Source of the DNA: Sneathiella aquimaris | GTDB taxonomy: Bacteria; Pseudomonadota; Alphaproteobacteria; Sneathiellales; Sneathiellaceae | DNA length: 64,000 nucleotides | Direction of reading: 5' to 3' | NCBI RefSeq assembly: GCF_026409565.1 | Contig: NZ_CP112881.1 | Span: forward strand, 682,001-746,000 | Part shown: piece by piece, positions 27,084-36,546 of the stretch | Numbering within the stretch: the first letter of the stretch is position 1 | Layout of the letters: each line of letters opens with the position of its first letter | The notes under the pieces: generated by a model | Told to the model about the DNA's origin: nothing | What the model saw: the letters and a program-made list of their open reading frames with translations, nothing else | The model's database searches: none | Translations under genes and position numbers: made by a program

Positions 27084-27142
27084 GACGCGTACCTTCGGTG
27101 GAAATCTATTTTGATAATTATCAGAAGCGCGCAAAATAGGCG

Positions 27143-27186
27143 AAAAATCCCCCTCTCGCAAGGGAAAGAGGAGAGGGGTGTTTTTT
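27143..27186 (-). terminator. Intrinsic terminator after rlmN
   Basis: On the minus strand CCCCTCTC (27178-27171 side) pairs with GAGAGGGG across a 13-base loop (arms at 27050-region are 27150-27157 and 27171-27178), followed by GATTTTT. It directly follows the rlmN stop and precedes argG, which separates the two transcripts. A T-run also follows the stem on the plus strand. Confidence 0.72.
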
Positions 27187-28336
27187 ACGCGTTTGCTGTG
27201 CGTCTTGCAGAGGCGCGTTCCTTGGTGCTTGCGGATTTAAGCTGACCGCAGGCAGCCATGATGTCCTGACCCCGCGAGACGCGAACAGGGGAAGAATAGC
27301 CGGCATCATTTACGATTTTTGCAAAGCGGTGAATAGCATTGTTGCTGGAACAGATATAGTTACTACCCGGCCATGGATTGAACGGGATCAGGTTTACCTT
27401 TGCCGGTATCCCCTTCAGCAGGCGAACAAGTTCACGCGCATCCGCCGGGCTGTCATTAATGCCGTTCAACATCACATATTCAAAAGTGATCCTGCGGGCG
27501 TTGTTGCTGGCGGGATAGTCGCGGCAGGCCTGAAGCAGTTCCTTGATCGGGTAGCGTTTGTTGATCGGAACAAGAATATCGCGAACATCGTCGGTTACCG
27601 CGTGCAGCGATATCGCTAAATTCACGCCCAGTTCTTCGCCGCACTGATGTATCTTAGGGACGACGCCGGATGTCGAAAGCGTGATGCGGCGCTTGGATAA
27701 GGATATCCCTTCGCCGTCCATGACAATATTCAGAGCCTTGGCCACATTTTCATAGTTCAGTAGCGGCTCACCCATGCCCATCATGACAATATTGGAAATC
27801 ATCCGGTTGCCCTTCGGGCTGGGCCATTCCCCCAATGTGTCGCGGGCAATCATCATCTGCGACACGATTTCACCGGCCGTCAAATTACGGACAAGCTTCA
27901 TGGTTCCCGTGTGGCAAAAACTACAGGTCAGGGTACATCCAACCTGACTGGACACACATAATGCACCGCGATCCTCTTCAGGGATATGAACTGATTCGAC
28001 TTCCTGACCGTCTGGAAACTTGACCAGCCACTTGCGTGTGCCGTCGACAGATTCCTGTAAATTGGTAATTTCAGGGCGATCTACAGTGAAATGCTCCGGC
28101 AGTTTCGCCCGCAATTCTTTCGAGATGGATGTCATGTCATCGAAGTTGTCTGCACCCCGATAATAGAGCCAGTGAAACAACTGTCGAGCCCGCATTTTGG
28201 CGGCTTTCTCGGCTTCTCCAGCTTCAACGAGGGCAGCCGCAATTTCCTTGCGGGTCATGCCGACCAGGTTTTTACGGATGGCAAGAAGCTCGGGCTGTCG
28301 GTCAACAGCCTCTACATCCGGAATCAAATGTTCCAT
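27185..28336 (-). CDS. rlmN: Dual-specificity RNA methyltransferase RlmN
   Basis: A 383-residue radical-SAM enzyme that methylates C2 of A2503 in 23S rRNA and of A37 in some tRNAs. The 4Fe-4S cysteines form CTLTCSFC (Cys134, Cys138, Cys141). Family motifs [30 protein letters not shown] and the C-terminal methyl-carrier Cys in DIMAACGQL are present. ATG 28336 is the clear start and the length is typical, slightly extended at both ends. Its neighbour upstream is an IalB-family gene in the same direction, 46 bases away. Confidence 0.96.
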   Translation of the reverse strand: MEHLIPDVEAVDRQPELLAIRKNLVGMTRKEIAAALVEAGEAEKAAKMRARQLFHWLYYRGADNFDDMTSISKELRAKLPEHFTVDRPEITNLQESVDGTRKWLVKFPDGQEVESVHIPEEDRGALCVSSQVGCTLTCSFCHTGTMKLVRNLTAGEIVSQMMIARDTLGEWPSPKGNRMISNIVMMGMGEPLLNYENVAKALNIVMDGEGISLSKRRITLSTSGVVPKIHQCGEELGVNLAISLHAVTDDVRDILVPINKRYPIKELLQACRDYPASNNARRITFEYVMLNGINDSPADARELVRLLKGIPAKVNLIPFNPWPGSNYICSSNNAIHRFAKIVNDAGYSSPVRVSRGQDIMAACGQLKSASTKERASARRTANA

Positions 28337-28382
28337 AGCTCTACAATACTTCTAAAAAATAGGGGCGAATGCTCAGCCCACT

Positions 28383-28910
28383 TTAACTGCAGCTTTTTCT
28401 AATCTGCTTATGCGCAGCTGTAAAGCCCTGCAGTGAATAACTGTCTGTGGTCTGTGTCCCGCGGGAGGAACGACCTTTTACAATAACCTTGGCCCCTCTT
28501 CGCATGGCGGAGATCAGTTTGGCGTCGCTTTCGCCTTCAGGGACCCATGCGACATCGGCATCAGTCGCCAGTTTGAATTTACGGTTTCCAATGGTTAGTT
28601 CTACAGTGGAACGGTTTTTGTAGGTGTATCCGGTGACGTGGCTGACTTCTTCTTTGGAGCGGGATTTGGGTCGGTAGGTGACCATCAGGTAAATATCCCC
28701 ACGCTTAACATTTTGCGGCAACGATTTGTTAGGCCGGGAAAGCATGTAACACACCTTTTTCCCACCTTCGAGCCATGTGTATGCCTGCCAATCTTTAAAA
28801 GTACCAAGGGCCCTTGGGTCTGTACTTTGTGCCTGTGCACTCAGCGTTGTCAAGGAAATGACCAAGAATGCGGCCAGCGGAGACAGTATATGCAAATTTA
28901 GTTTAATCAT
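28383..28910 (-). CDS. IalB-family (invasion-associated locus B) periplasmic protein
   Basis: About 175 residues from ATG 28910 (MIKLNLHILSP), which gives a normal signal peptide cleaved near SAQAQ. The mature part has FKDWQAYTWLEGGKKVCYML and KRGDIYLMVTYRP, matching the IalB family, with a conserved Cys in CYML and a terminal Cys likely paired with it. Despite the name, these proteins are widespread in free-living alphaproteobacteria and have no agreed function. No strong ribosome site was seen. Confidence 0.78.
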   Translation of the reverse strand: MIKLNLHILSPLAAFLVISLTTLSAQAQSTDPRALGTFKDWQAYTWLEGGKKVCYMLSRPNKSLPQNVKRGDIYLMVTYRPKSRSKEEVSHVTGYTYKNRSTVELTIGNRKFKLATDADVAWVPEGESDAKLISAMRRGAKVIVKGRSSRGTQTTDSYSLQGFTAAHKQIRKSCS

Positions 28911-29022
28911 GACGTCAGGATAAGGCCCTTTATCAGTTTTTTCCAGCAATGTTGCAAAACGGTTTTATCCGCTTGCTCTGTTCCCTTTGAATGATCGTCC
29001 CATAAGGGACATTTCATTCCTT

Positions 29023-29559
29023 CTAGGTGTCGATCGTCCTTTGGATCGGTCTGCCCTGTACATGGTCCGGCAATTCAATTGCCTTTCCGAGTTCGCCTGT
29101 CGGGCGTTGTGCAAATCGCCCATGCGTGACAATCCTGTCATACATAACGATGGCGCCGGCAGTTGCAACATTCAAACAGAATTTTGTCGGAATTTTGATG
29201 AAATAGTCACATTTTTCCTGCATGGCCGGTGAAAGAGATCCTCTTTCTCGTCCCAAGATATAGGCTGCGTTGATAGGGTGAAAAAAGCTGGGTAATTCTT
29301 CTGCATCGTCTAATAATTCCACACCGACAATCTTACAAAGGCGCGGTAACTTCATATCTTCGATGGTATCAAAGTCATACCAGGGAATGCTTTTCGGAGC
29401 GACACTTGTGTCGGACTTGGCTTTGCGAACAGAATATTCGGCACCAACTGTAAAAACAAAACTGCCGCCAAACGCATTGGCTGTTCGAAACAGGTTTCCT
29501 GCGTTCATTGGTTTGCTGACACCTTCAATGCCAATGCCAAAATAGCCTCTTGCGCTCAT
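29023..29559 (-). CDS. SpoU/TrmH-family RNA methyltransferase
   Basis: About 178 residues from ATG 29559 (MSARGYFGIGIEG); the longer frame overlaps the asparaginase leader and is rejected. The SPOUT knot motifs are visible: motif 1 SKPMNAGNLFRTANAFG, motif 2 AAYILGRERGSLS and motif 3 CDYFIKIPTKFCLNVATAGAIV. The arrangement fits 2'-O-ribose methyltransferases; the target RNA is not clear. Motif 3 carries Cys where most relatives have Ser (SLNV). Divergent from the asparaginase gene, with 73 bases between start codons. Confidence 0.85.
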   Translation of the reverse strand: MSARGYFGIGIEGVSKPMNAGNLFRTANAFGGSFVFTVGAEYSVRKAKSDTSVAPKSIPWYDFDTIEDMKLPRLCKIVGVELLDDAEELPSFFHPINAAYILGRERGSLSPAMQEKCDYFIKIPTKFCLNVATAGAIVMYDRIVTHGRFAQRPTGELGKAIELPDHVQGRPIQRTIDT

Positions 29560-29632
29560 GATTTTCTTCACTCCAACCCCAAAAGTGGATACTGTGCTGC
29601 TCTTGGTATTACGTCTATTCAGGATTATCCAG

Positions 29633-30658
29633 ATGAAAAAGCACACTGCAACAGTTTCTACCCGTTCTCCAATTGTGGTCAACGTTTATCGGGGTCCAAT
29701 GGTTGAGTGTCAGCATAGGGTAAATGCTGTTGTATCCGATGCTTCAGGAAACATCTTGAAACAGTGGGGTGATATTGAGAAACCCGTCTATTTACGATCA
29801 GCGATAAAATTACTGCAGGCTTTGCCATTAATTGAAACGGGGGCGGCGGATGCATTCGCTCTCTCCGACAAGGAATTGTCTTTATCTTGTGCGTCCCATA
29901 CTGGTGAACCAGTTCATGTTGCTGCGGTGACCGCCTGGTTGGAAAGAATGGGCCTGACCTTGGACGCGCTGGAATGCGGTGCGCACTGGCCAACATTTCC
30001 GGCTGCGGCGTATGCTCTTGCTGCAGACGGAAAAAAACCCACGGCGGCCCATAATAACTGTTCCGGGAAACATGCGGGTTTTCTGGCAACGGCGCTTCAC
30101 CTGGGGGAAGACTTGAAGGGATATATCCATCTGGACCATCCTGTGCAAAAACGCCTTGTAAAAATTCTGGAAGATTTTACCGATCTGGATTTGACGGAGG
30201 CTCCGGTCGGTATTGACGGGTGTTCCATTCCAACGCTTGGAATTCCATTGTCCGGAGCTGCTCTTGCTATCGCCCGCTTTGCCAATCCAGAAAGCCTGTC
30301 GGATGAGCGCGCGGCAGCTTGTCGCCGATTGCAGAATGCAATCGCAACGGAACCGGAAATGATCGCCGGTTCAGACCGCCTTTGTACGGCTCTTAATCGA
30401 TCAGCCAAAGGGGCGGTCGTTGCAAAGACAGGGGCAGAAGGTGTGTATTTGGCAGCCCTCCCCAATCTTGGGTTGGGTGTTGCCGTGAAAAATATAGACG
30501 GTACAACACGGGGTGCTGAAGTTGCGCTTGGCCAGATTTTGCAGGATCTGGGCGTTATGACTGAGGAAATGCACCGGGAGATTGACGCTTTTGTTCAGCC
30601 CGTCCAGAAAAACTGGAACAATATAACTGTGGGTCATATGAACGTTCAGGCCGACTGA
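29633..30658 (+). CDS. Asparaginase (AsnII/PF06089 family)
   Basis: A 341-residue cytoplasmic protein of the asparaginase II-type family common in alphaproteobacteria and unrelated to E. coli AnsA/AnsB. Start ATG 29633 follows AGGATTATCC. Recognisable blocks are VYRGPMVECQHRV, KPVYLRSAIKLLQALP, LSCASHTGEPVHV, NNCSGKHAGFLA and the C-terminal KTGAEGVYLAALP. Expected reaction: hydrolysis of L-asparagine to aspartate and ammonia. Confidence 0.87.
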   Translation: MKKHTATVSTRSPIVVNVYRGPMVECQHRVNAVVSDASGNILKQWGDIEKPVYLRSAIKLLQALPLIETGAADAFALSDKELSLSCASHTGEPVHVAAVTAWLERMGLTLDALECGAHWPTFPAAAYALAADGKKPTAAHNNCSGKHAGFLATALHLGEDLKGYIHLDHPVQKRLVKILEDFTDLDLTEAPVGIDGCSIPTLGIPLSGAALAIARFANPESLSDERAAACRRLQNAIATEPEMIAGSDRLCTALNRSAKGAVVAKTGAEGVYLAALPNLGLGVAVKNIDGTTRGAEVALGQILQDLGVMTEEMHREIDAFVQPVQKNWNNITVGHMNVQAD

Positions 30659-30759
30659 CAAAAAGGTTCGAATTGACCTTGATATCAGTTAACGGTTAAT
30701 TTGTTTGCAGCGCAATAAACCCCCGACTTCTTTGTCGGCATAAAAAAAATGGGAAAACG

Positions 30760-31740
30760 ATGAAAGCACTTGTTTGTAAAGAATTTGGCGAACCAGACAT
30801 ATTGGTGATGGAGGATATCGCTGAACCGACAGTTTCAGCCGGAACGGTAAAAATTCAGATTCATTCTGTTGGATTGAATTTCCCTGATACGCTTATGATT
30901 GCAGGTAAATATCAGTTCAAGCCCGCTTTTCCGTTCTCTCCGGGGATGGAATCTTCCGGTGTCGTAACGGAGGTCGGTGAAGGCGTGACCAGCATCAAAG
31001 TCGGTGATCGCGTGATGGCTAATCATGGCTTTGGCGGTTTCGCAGAATATGTTGTTGCCCCTGAAGACGGTACATATGTCATTCCAGACAGTATGCCATT
31101 TGATCAGGCCGCAGGCTTTCCTGTTACTTATGGCACAACCTATCACGGACTGGTGGACCGGGCGCAGATTAAGCCGGGTGAGGTTTTGCTTGTTCATGGC
31201 GCCGCTGGCGGTGTTGGCTTGAACGCAGTCGAACTGGGCAAGGCACTGGGTGCCACGGTGATCGGAACCGTTGGTTCTGACGAAAAAATGGATATCGTCC
31301 GTCAATATGGTGCGGATCATGTCATTAATTATTCAACAGAAAGCATCAAGGATCGTGTCAAGGAATTGACAGACGGCAAAGGTGCTGACGTAATTTATGA
31401 TCCTGTTGGCGGTGATGCGTTTGATCAGTCCATGCGCTGCATTAACTGGGAAGGTCGCCTTTTGGTGATTGGATTTGCGTCCGGTCGGATTGCTGAGCTG
31501 AAAACAAATCTGGCATTGCTGAAGGGATGTTCTGTGATGGGTGTCTTCTGGGGCGAGTTTGCGCGCCGGACACCAGAGAAAAACAGGGCCAATTTCAATG
31601 CAATGCTGAAAATGGTGGAAGAAGGCAAAATCAAGCCGCACGTTTCCACGCATTTCCCGTTGGAGCAAGGCGCGGACGCCATGAAAGCTTTGTTGTCACG
31701 CAAGACAACGGGTAAAGTGATTATTACAGTAAAGGACTGA
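30760..31740 (+). CDS. NADPH:quinone oxidoreductase (zinc-independent MDR family)
   Basis: A 326-residue medium-chain reductase. The N-terminal GroES-like domain (GLNFPDTLMIAGKYQFKPAF, PFSPGMESSGVVTEVG) is followed by a Rossmann domain with LVHGAAGGVGLNAVELGKAL. No zinc-binding Cys cluster, as expected for quinone reductases and crotonyl-CoA-type relatives. The gene has its own 100-base upstream region and is followed five bases later by a methyltransferase gene, so both may be one transcript. Confidence 0.88.
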   Translation: MKALVCKEFGEPDILVMEDIAEPTVSAGTVKIQIHSVGLNFPDTLMIAGKYQFKPAFPFSPGMESSGVVTEVGEGVTSIKVGDRVMANHGFGGFAEYVVAPEDGTYVIPDSMPFDQAAGFPVTYGTTYHGLVDRAQIKPGEVLLVHGAAGGVGLNAVELGKALGATVIGTVGSDEKMDIVRQYGADHVINYSTESIKDRVKELTDGKGADVIYDPVGGDAFDQSMRCINWEGRLLVIGFASGRIAELKTNLALLKGCSVMGVFWGEFARRTPEKNRANFNAMLKMVEEGKIKPHVSTHFPLEQGADAMKALLSRKTTGKVIITVKD

Positions 31741-31745
31741 GTACC

Positions 31746-32990
31746 GTGAGCAAGGGGAGGACACGCAGGGATAAGGCTGTAAAGCAGCAGTACGAACAAT
31801 TGCCCTATCCTCCCCGCGATCCCGAAGAGGAACGCACACGACTGATCACAGGTAGCCCCAGCCAACTTGTGGAAGTGAATCATTACCTGTTTAATGGGGC
31901 ACGGGATTTTTCCAAACCCTTTCGGGCTCTTGTTGCTGGTGGCGGAACCGGAGACGCCGTGATCATGCTGGCACAACAGCTCGCTGATTATGGCCCGCAC
32001 GGCACTGTAACCTATATTGATTTGTCATCGGCGAGCCGGGCGGTGGTGGAAAAACGGGCCGAAGTTCGTGGCCTTGATAATATCGAATATCACACAGCCT
32101 CACTTCTTGATTTGCCTGAAATGGGCCTAGAGCCGTTTGACTATATTGACTGTTGCGGGGTTCTGCATCATTTGGAACATCCGGAGGAGGGACTTGCGGC
32201 CCTGACTTCTGTTCTGAAAGAAGGCGGCGGCATGGGCCTGATGCTGTATGCGACTTTGGGACGGACCGGTGTGTATCATGTTCAGCGGGCTCTGAAGGCC
32301 CTTGTTGGCGATCAAGACCTTACGGAGCAGCTTTCGATCGGTAAAAAACTGGTCGCGGGCTTACCGAAAACCAATTGGTTGGTACGCAATCCGTTCGTGG
32401 GCGATCATAAGATGGGCGCGGATGCCGCTTTTTTTGATCTTTTGCTGCATCCGCGGGATCGAAGCTATCTGGTGCCGGAAATTGAAGAATTTCTGACTTC
32501 GGCTGATCTGGAACCCGTCGCGTTCATCGAGCCGTTGAAATATGATCCGGCAAACTTTATCAAAGACAAAGATGTTCTGAAACGGATCAAAACCTTAACA
32601 ACAATGCAAAAGGCTGCGCTCGCAGAAAATCTGAGCGGGAGCCTAAAAACCCATATTTTCTATGTTAAGAAACGATCGGCAGGGGCTTCAACCATTGCAA
32701 CCATAGCGCCATCGATGGTTCCTGTTCTGGCAGATCGGGTGCCCCCTAAAGTGTTTGCCCAGACGTTAAAAAGCAAGAAAGAGTTCGCTATCAGTTTTGA
32801 TGGGGAAGAAGTTTTATTGCCTGTTCCGTTAAAAGCAGATCAAATCGTGGCAATGATCGATGGGGAAAAGACACTGGCCCAAATTCAGCAAGAAATGTCC
32901 CTGCCGTGGGATCAGTTTCGCTCGGTTTTTGCGCCTTGTTTCAAGTTTTTAAGTTCATTGAATATTCTTTGGTTACGCCAAGGGTCTTGA
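31746..32990 (+). CDS. SAM-dependent methyltransferase with extra C-terminal domain
   Basis: A 414-residue protein from GTG 31746. The N-terminal half is a class I methyltransferase: motif I ALVAGGGTGDAV (~61-71), an acidic residue in VTYIDLS for SAM ribose binding, and FDYIDCCGVLHHLEHPEEGL. Residues ~335-414 form a separate module, FDGEEVLLPVPLKADQIVA, MIDGEKTLAQIQQEM and a final hydrophobic strand, reminiscent of PqqD/winged-helix peptide-binding domains. N-terminal KQQYEQLPYPPRDPEEE is a typical motif of these proteins. The substrate is unknown. Confidence 0.75.
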   Translation: MSKGRTRRDKAVKQQYEQLPYPPRDPEEERTRLITGSPSQLVEVNHYLFNGARDFSKPFRALVAGGGTGDAVIMLAQQLADYGPHGTVTYIDLSSASRAVVEKRAEVRGLDNIEYHTASLLDLPEMGLEPFDYIDCCGVLHHLEHPEEGLAALTSVLKEGGGMGLMLYATLGRTGVYHVQRALKALVGDQDLTEQLSIGKKLVAGLPKTNWLVRNPFVGDHKMGADAAFFDLLLHPRDRSYLVPEIEEFLTSADLEPVAFIEPLKYDPANFIKDKDVLKRIKTLTTMQKAALAENLSGSLKTHIFYVKKRSAGASTIATIAPSMVPVLADRVPPKVFAQTLKSKKEFAISFDGEEVLLPVPLKADQIVAMIDGEKTLAQIQQEMSLPWDQFRSVFAPCFKFLSSLNILWLRQGS

Positions 32991-33195
32991 AATTCCTCGA
33001 AATTTTTGTGCAGTTGCGAAAAAAATGATTTTTCCGTTGCTGCCGGGCCGTTTTTGAGTTTTCAGGCCCAGACATTCTGTCTATGATCAGCCCGGAATTC
33101 AAGGTCTGCCAGAATAACGAATGGTAGGTTAAACGACCTTGCCGGTTTTTTTAACTGGTACCTCTTTTATACAGGGAAAGGGTAGGGTGCATTTA

Positions 33196-33894
33196 ATGGC
33201 ACAGAAACAATATGCAGATGCAGGTTCGGCGCTGGAAGGATTGCTGTTTGATGGGATGACCATTGCAGCGGGCGGTTTTGGACTTTGTGGTATTCCAGAA
33301 AACCTGATCGCGGCCATCCGTGATGCAGGCGTCAAAAATCTGACCATCTATTCGAATAATGCCGGTGTCGACGATTTTGGTCTCGGTGTCCTGTTACAGA
33401 CCAAACAGGTGAAAAAAATGGTCTCTTCTTACGTTGGTGAAAACGCAGAATTTATGCGTCAGTATCTTTCTGGTGAATTGGAGCTTGAGTTTAATCCCCA
33501 AGGAACGCTTGCAGAAAGAATGCGCGCTGGTGGCGCTGGTATTCCGGGTTTCTATACGAAAACGGGCGTCGGCACACAGGTTGCTGAAGGCAAGGAACTG
33601 AAAGAATTTGACGGTGTTACCTATGTTCTGGAACGGGGTATTGTTGCCGACCTTGCGATCGTAAAAGCCTGGAAAGGGGACGAGCAGGGTAATCTTGTAT
33701 ACCGCAAAACAGCGCGGAACTTTAACCCTCTTGCGGCGACCTGCGGGAAAGTCACGGTTGCTGAAGTAGAAGAGCTGCTGCCGGTCGGTTCATTGGATCC
33801 GGATAACATTCATACGCCAAGTGTTTACGTTCAGCGGTTGCTGAAAGGGGAACATGAAAAACGGATTGAACAACGCACCACACGGGTTGCCTGA
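33196..33894 (+). CDS. scoA: 3-oxoacid CoA-transferase subunit A
   Basis: A 232-residue subunit of succinyl-CoA:3-ketoacid (or related) CoA-transferase, used to activate acetoacetate in ketone-body and PHB-derived carbon use. Motifs [29 protein letters not shown] and [13 protein letters not shown] are characteristic. Start ATG 33196 (MAQKQYADA) gives the family length; the frame continues 19 codons upstream without support. The beta subunit gene follows after 14 bases. Confidence 0.94.
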   Translation: MAQKQYADAGSALEGLLFDGMTIAAGGFGLCGIPENLIAAIRDAGVKNLTIYSNNAGVDDFGLGVLLQTKQVKKMVSSYVGENAEFMRQYLSGELELEFNPQGTLAERMRAGGAGIPGFYTKTGVGTQVAEGKELKEFDGVTYVLERGIVADLAIVKAWKGDEQGNLVYRKTARNFNPLAATCGKVTVAEVEELLPVGSLDPDNIHTPSVYVQRLLKGEHEKRIEQRTTRVA

Positions 33895-33908
33895 GAGGAG
33901 AACGAATA

Positions 33909-34538
33909 ATGCCTTGGGATCGTAATCAAATGGCTGAGCGGGCCGCTCAGGAACTCGAAGATGGCACCTATGTTAATTTGGGGATCGGTATTCCGACCCT
34001 CGTCTCAAACTATATTCCGGAAGGTGTGGATGTCACCCTTCAGTCAGAAAATGGCATGCTTGGCATGGGCCCTTTTCCGACGGAGGATGAAATTGACGCT
34101 GACTTGATCAATGCGGGCAAGCAAACCATTACAGAAATGGACCGTACGAGTTACTTCAACTCCGCCGATAGCTTTGCCATGATCCGCGGTGGCCATATTG
34201 CCTTGTCTATTCTGGGCGCCATGGAAGTCTCTGAAACAGGTGATCTGGCAAACTGGATGATACCGGGCAAACTGGTAAAAGGTATGGGCGGCGCGATGGA
34301 TCTGGTCGCCGGTGTCCAGCGGGTTGTAATTATCATGGATCACGCGAACAAAGCGGGTGAATCCAAATTGTTGAAATCCTGCACATTGCCTCTTACCGGG
34401 CAGGCTGTTGTTGACCGGATTATCACTGGACTGGGTGTTTTCGATGTCGTCGAGGGCGGTCTGAAAGTGGTTGAACTTGCACCGGATGTCACGATGGACG
34501 AGGTTCGGGAAAAAACCGAAGCCACACTGGTTGCATAA
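33909..34538 (+). CDS. scoB: 3-oxoacid CoA-transferase subunit B
   Basis: A 209-residue partner of ScoA. It carries the [13 protein letters not shown] motif and the catalytic glutamate Glu47 in [10 protein letters not shown], which forms the CoA-thioester intermediate, plus [17 protein letters not shown] and GGAMDLV. The start follows GAGGAG. The operon ends at an intrinsic terminator just downstream. Confidence 0.95.
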   Translation: MPWDRNQMAERAAQELEDGTYVNLGIGIPTLVSNYIPEGVDVTLQSENGMLGMGPFPTEDEIDADLINAGKQTITEMDRTSYFNSADSFAMIRGGHIALSILGAMEVSETGDLANWMIPGKLVKGMGGAMDLVAGVQRVVIIMDHANKAGESKLLKSCTLPLTGQAVVDRIITGLGVFDVVEGGLKVVELAPDVTMDEVREKTEATLVA

Positions 34539-34555
34539 CTCTATTACGAAACTGC

Positions 34556-34584
34556 AAAAAGGGTCGCTTTTGCGGCCCTTTTTT
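34556..34584 (+). terminator. Intrinsic terminator of scoAB
   Basis: GGGTCGC (34561-34567) pairs with GCGGCCC (34572-34578) with one G-U pair and a TTTT loop; flanking A5 and T6 runs extend the stem and supply the U-tract. It starts 18 bases after the scoB stop. Confidence 0.88.
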
Positions 34585-34651
34585 ATGGGTGCAGGGCAGG
34601 GTTGCAAAGTTTGCACTTTAAGTTGGTACGCATGCGAACTATTATGGGAAA

Positions 34652-35611
34652 ATGTTTTCGTTCCCCCTTCTGAGGCCCTTTCGCGAGGCGCCGGCAGCCA
34701 TACAGGCTGCTTTTTTAATGATTATCGGTTGTGTGTTCCTTTCCATCTTGGGGGGATTGATCAAATCACTTTCAACAAGTGGTATGCCGGTTTTTGAGAT
34801 TGTTTTCCTTAGAAATATGGCGGGCCTGATTGCGCTTGCACCGTGGTTCCTGAAATATGGCGTTTCCGGATTGAAGACCGGCAGACCCGGATTGTTCCTG
34901 GTGCGCGGCATTTTCGGGTTTGTCTCCATGGTTGCCTGGTTCTACGCCGTAACGGTTATTCCGCTTGCAGAAGCGGTCGCGCTTAATTTTACCGCGCCGA
35001 TCTTTGGCACGCTGCTTGCGATCGTCGTCCTTCAAGAAGTTGTTCGGTTTCGCCGCTGGATGGCTATTCTGGTTGGTTTTGTCGGTGCAATGATCATTCT
35101 TCGGCCGGGTGTGATTGATATGAGCACCGGCGCCTATGCAGCCCTGTTGGCCGCCGCGACGATGGCTTGTTCTGTCACCTGTGTGAAAATGCTTTCCGGG
35201 ACTGAAAGTACGCCGTCTATTGTTGCCTGGACACAGATCATCATTTTGCCGATGTCTTTTATCCCGGCAATGCTTGTCTGGGTAACACCAAGCTGGGATC
35301 AGTTGATGCTGGTGGCGGGCATGGGCCTGAGTGCGACACTGGGGCATCTGTTTTTTACCCGCTCATTTGCCGTAGCAGACGCAACCTATGTTCTGCCATT
35401 TGATTTCTTCCGCCTGGTTTTCTCAGCCATTATCGGAGCTTTGTTTTTTGCGCAGGATCCAAGTATCTATGTTTGGGTCGGTGCCTCGATTATTTTTGCA
35501 TCGTCGGTTTATATTGCCATGCGTGAAGCACGGTTAAGCGGGGCGACTGGAAACCCGAAAAGTGTTCAGAACGCGAAGGATGCGGCTAGTAAAGTCGGGG
35601 AGAGCCAATGA
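34652..35611 (+). CDS. EamA/DMT-family transporter (first of tandem pair)
   Basis: A 319-residue ten-helix transporter of the drug/metabolite superfamily with two EamA repeats; the first ends near LVGFVGAMIILRPG, the second near YVWVGASIIFASSVYIAMRE. Family members export metabolites or amino acids. The stop overlaps the next start by four bases (ATGA), and the next gene is a paralogue. The substrate is not predictable. Confidence 0.87.
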   Translation: MFSFPLLRPFREAPAAIQAAFLMIIGCVFLSILGGLIKSLSTSGMPVFEIVFLRNMAGLIALAPWFLKYGVSGLKTGRPGLFLVRGIFGFVSMVAWFYAVTVIPLAEAVALNFTAPIFGTLLAIVVLQEVVRFRRWMAILVGFVGAMIILRPGVIDMSTGAYAALLAAATMACSVTCVKMLSGTESTPSIVAWTQIIILPMSFIPAMLVWVTPSWDQLMLVAGMGLSATLGHLFFTRSFAVADATYVLPFDFFRLVFSAIIGALFFAQDPSIYVWVGASIIFASSVYIAMREARLSGATGNPKSVQNAKDAASKVGESQ

Positions 35612-36546
35612 ATTTTGCAGCGTCCCAGCGACTGAGGTGGTTGGGGATATGGGAGACCATCCCCGCAAATGCCCAAGGGGCCTTGTGGATGCTGCTTGGC
35701 GGGTTTTGTTTTTCCATCATGAGCCTGGTCATTAAGTATCTCGGTCAAGAGCTGGACAGCTTTCAACTTGGCTTCATCCGCGCTGTCTTCGGGGTGATCG
35801 TCGTACTGCCTTTTGTTTTTAAAAGAGGGATAGGCTCTCTTCGTACAAAGGTTTTCAAACTTCATTTCTTTCGCGCTGTCGTTGGTATTTCCGGGATGCT
35901 GAGCATCTTTTATGCGGTGACGCATTTACCCCTGGCGGATGCTGTGGCATTGACCTTCACCAGACCGCTCTTTCTTATTTTGCTGGCTGTTCTTTTTCTG
36001 GGTGAGATCATTCGCTGGCGTCGCTGGTTGGCGACAGGGGTTGGGTTTTTAGGCGTTCTTGTCATGGTGCAGGCGGACGGTGAGTTCAGTCATGCGTCCT
36101 TTGTCGCCCTGTTCGGCGCTTTTATGGTGGCCCTTGTGTCGGTTTTTCTTAAAAAACTGAGCCGCACTGAAGATCCAATTACAATGATGTTTTACTTCGG
36201 GGTAATCGGGGCCAGTATTGCATTTGTTCCCGCACTGTTTGTTTGGCAAACGCCAACCTGGCAACAACTGGCCATACTGGGTGGCGGTGCGTTGTTTGGT
36301 TCCGGGGCAAATTATTGTGCAATCCGGGCGTTTAGTGTGGCCGAAGCGACCGCCGTGGCCCCCTTTGATTACATGCGGCTGGTATTTTCTGGTCTCTTTG
36401 GCTTTCTGGTTTTCAGTGAAATCCCGACTTTATGGATGCTCACTGGTGCGAGCATCATTGTTGCCTCAAGCCTGTATATCGTCCGCCGTGAAGCGGGCCT
36501 GAAGAAAGCTCAAAAGCAGCCGTTAGAACAATCGGTTGAGCCCTAG
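35608..36546 (+). CDS. EamA/DMT-family transporter (second of tandem pair)
   Basis: A 312-residue paralogue of the preceding protein with the same layout: ten hydrophobic segments, ARG-like MLSIFYAVTHLPLADAVALT in repeat one and EATAVAPFDYMRLVFSGLFG in repeat two. Translational coupling through the ATGA overlap suggests joint production. Its 3' end overlaps the convergent DUF1232 gene by four bases. Confidence 0.87.
   Translation: MNFAASQRLRWLGIWETIPANAQGALWMLLGGFCFSIMSLVIKYLGQELDSFQLGFIRAVFGVIVVLPFVFKRGIGSLRTKVFKLHFFRAVVGISGMLSIFYAVTHLPLADAVALTFTRPLFLILLAVLFLGEIIRWRRWLATGVGFLGVLVMVQADGEFSHASFVALFGAFMVALVSVFLKKLSRTEDPITMMFYFGVIGASIAFVPALFVWQTPTWQQLAILGGGALFGSGANYCAIRAFSVAEATAVAPFDYMRLVFSGLFGFLVFSEIPTLWMLTGASIIVASSLYIVRREAGLKKAQKQPLEQSVEP

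Noticed and set aside
30723-30738. Small hairpin CCGAC/GTCGG before the quinone reductase gene
   Set aside because: Only five base pairs and followed by As on the plus strand, so neither a terminator nor a clear regulatory element.
34772-35347. 190-codon open frame antisense to the first EamA gene
   Set aside because: Highly charged, His/Lys/Arg/Asn-rich translation typical of the complement of a membrane-protein gene.
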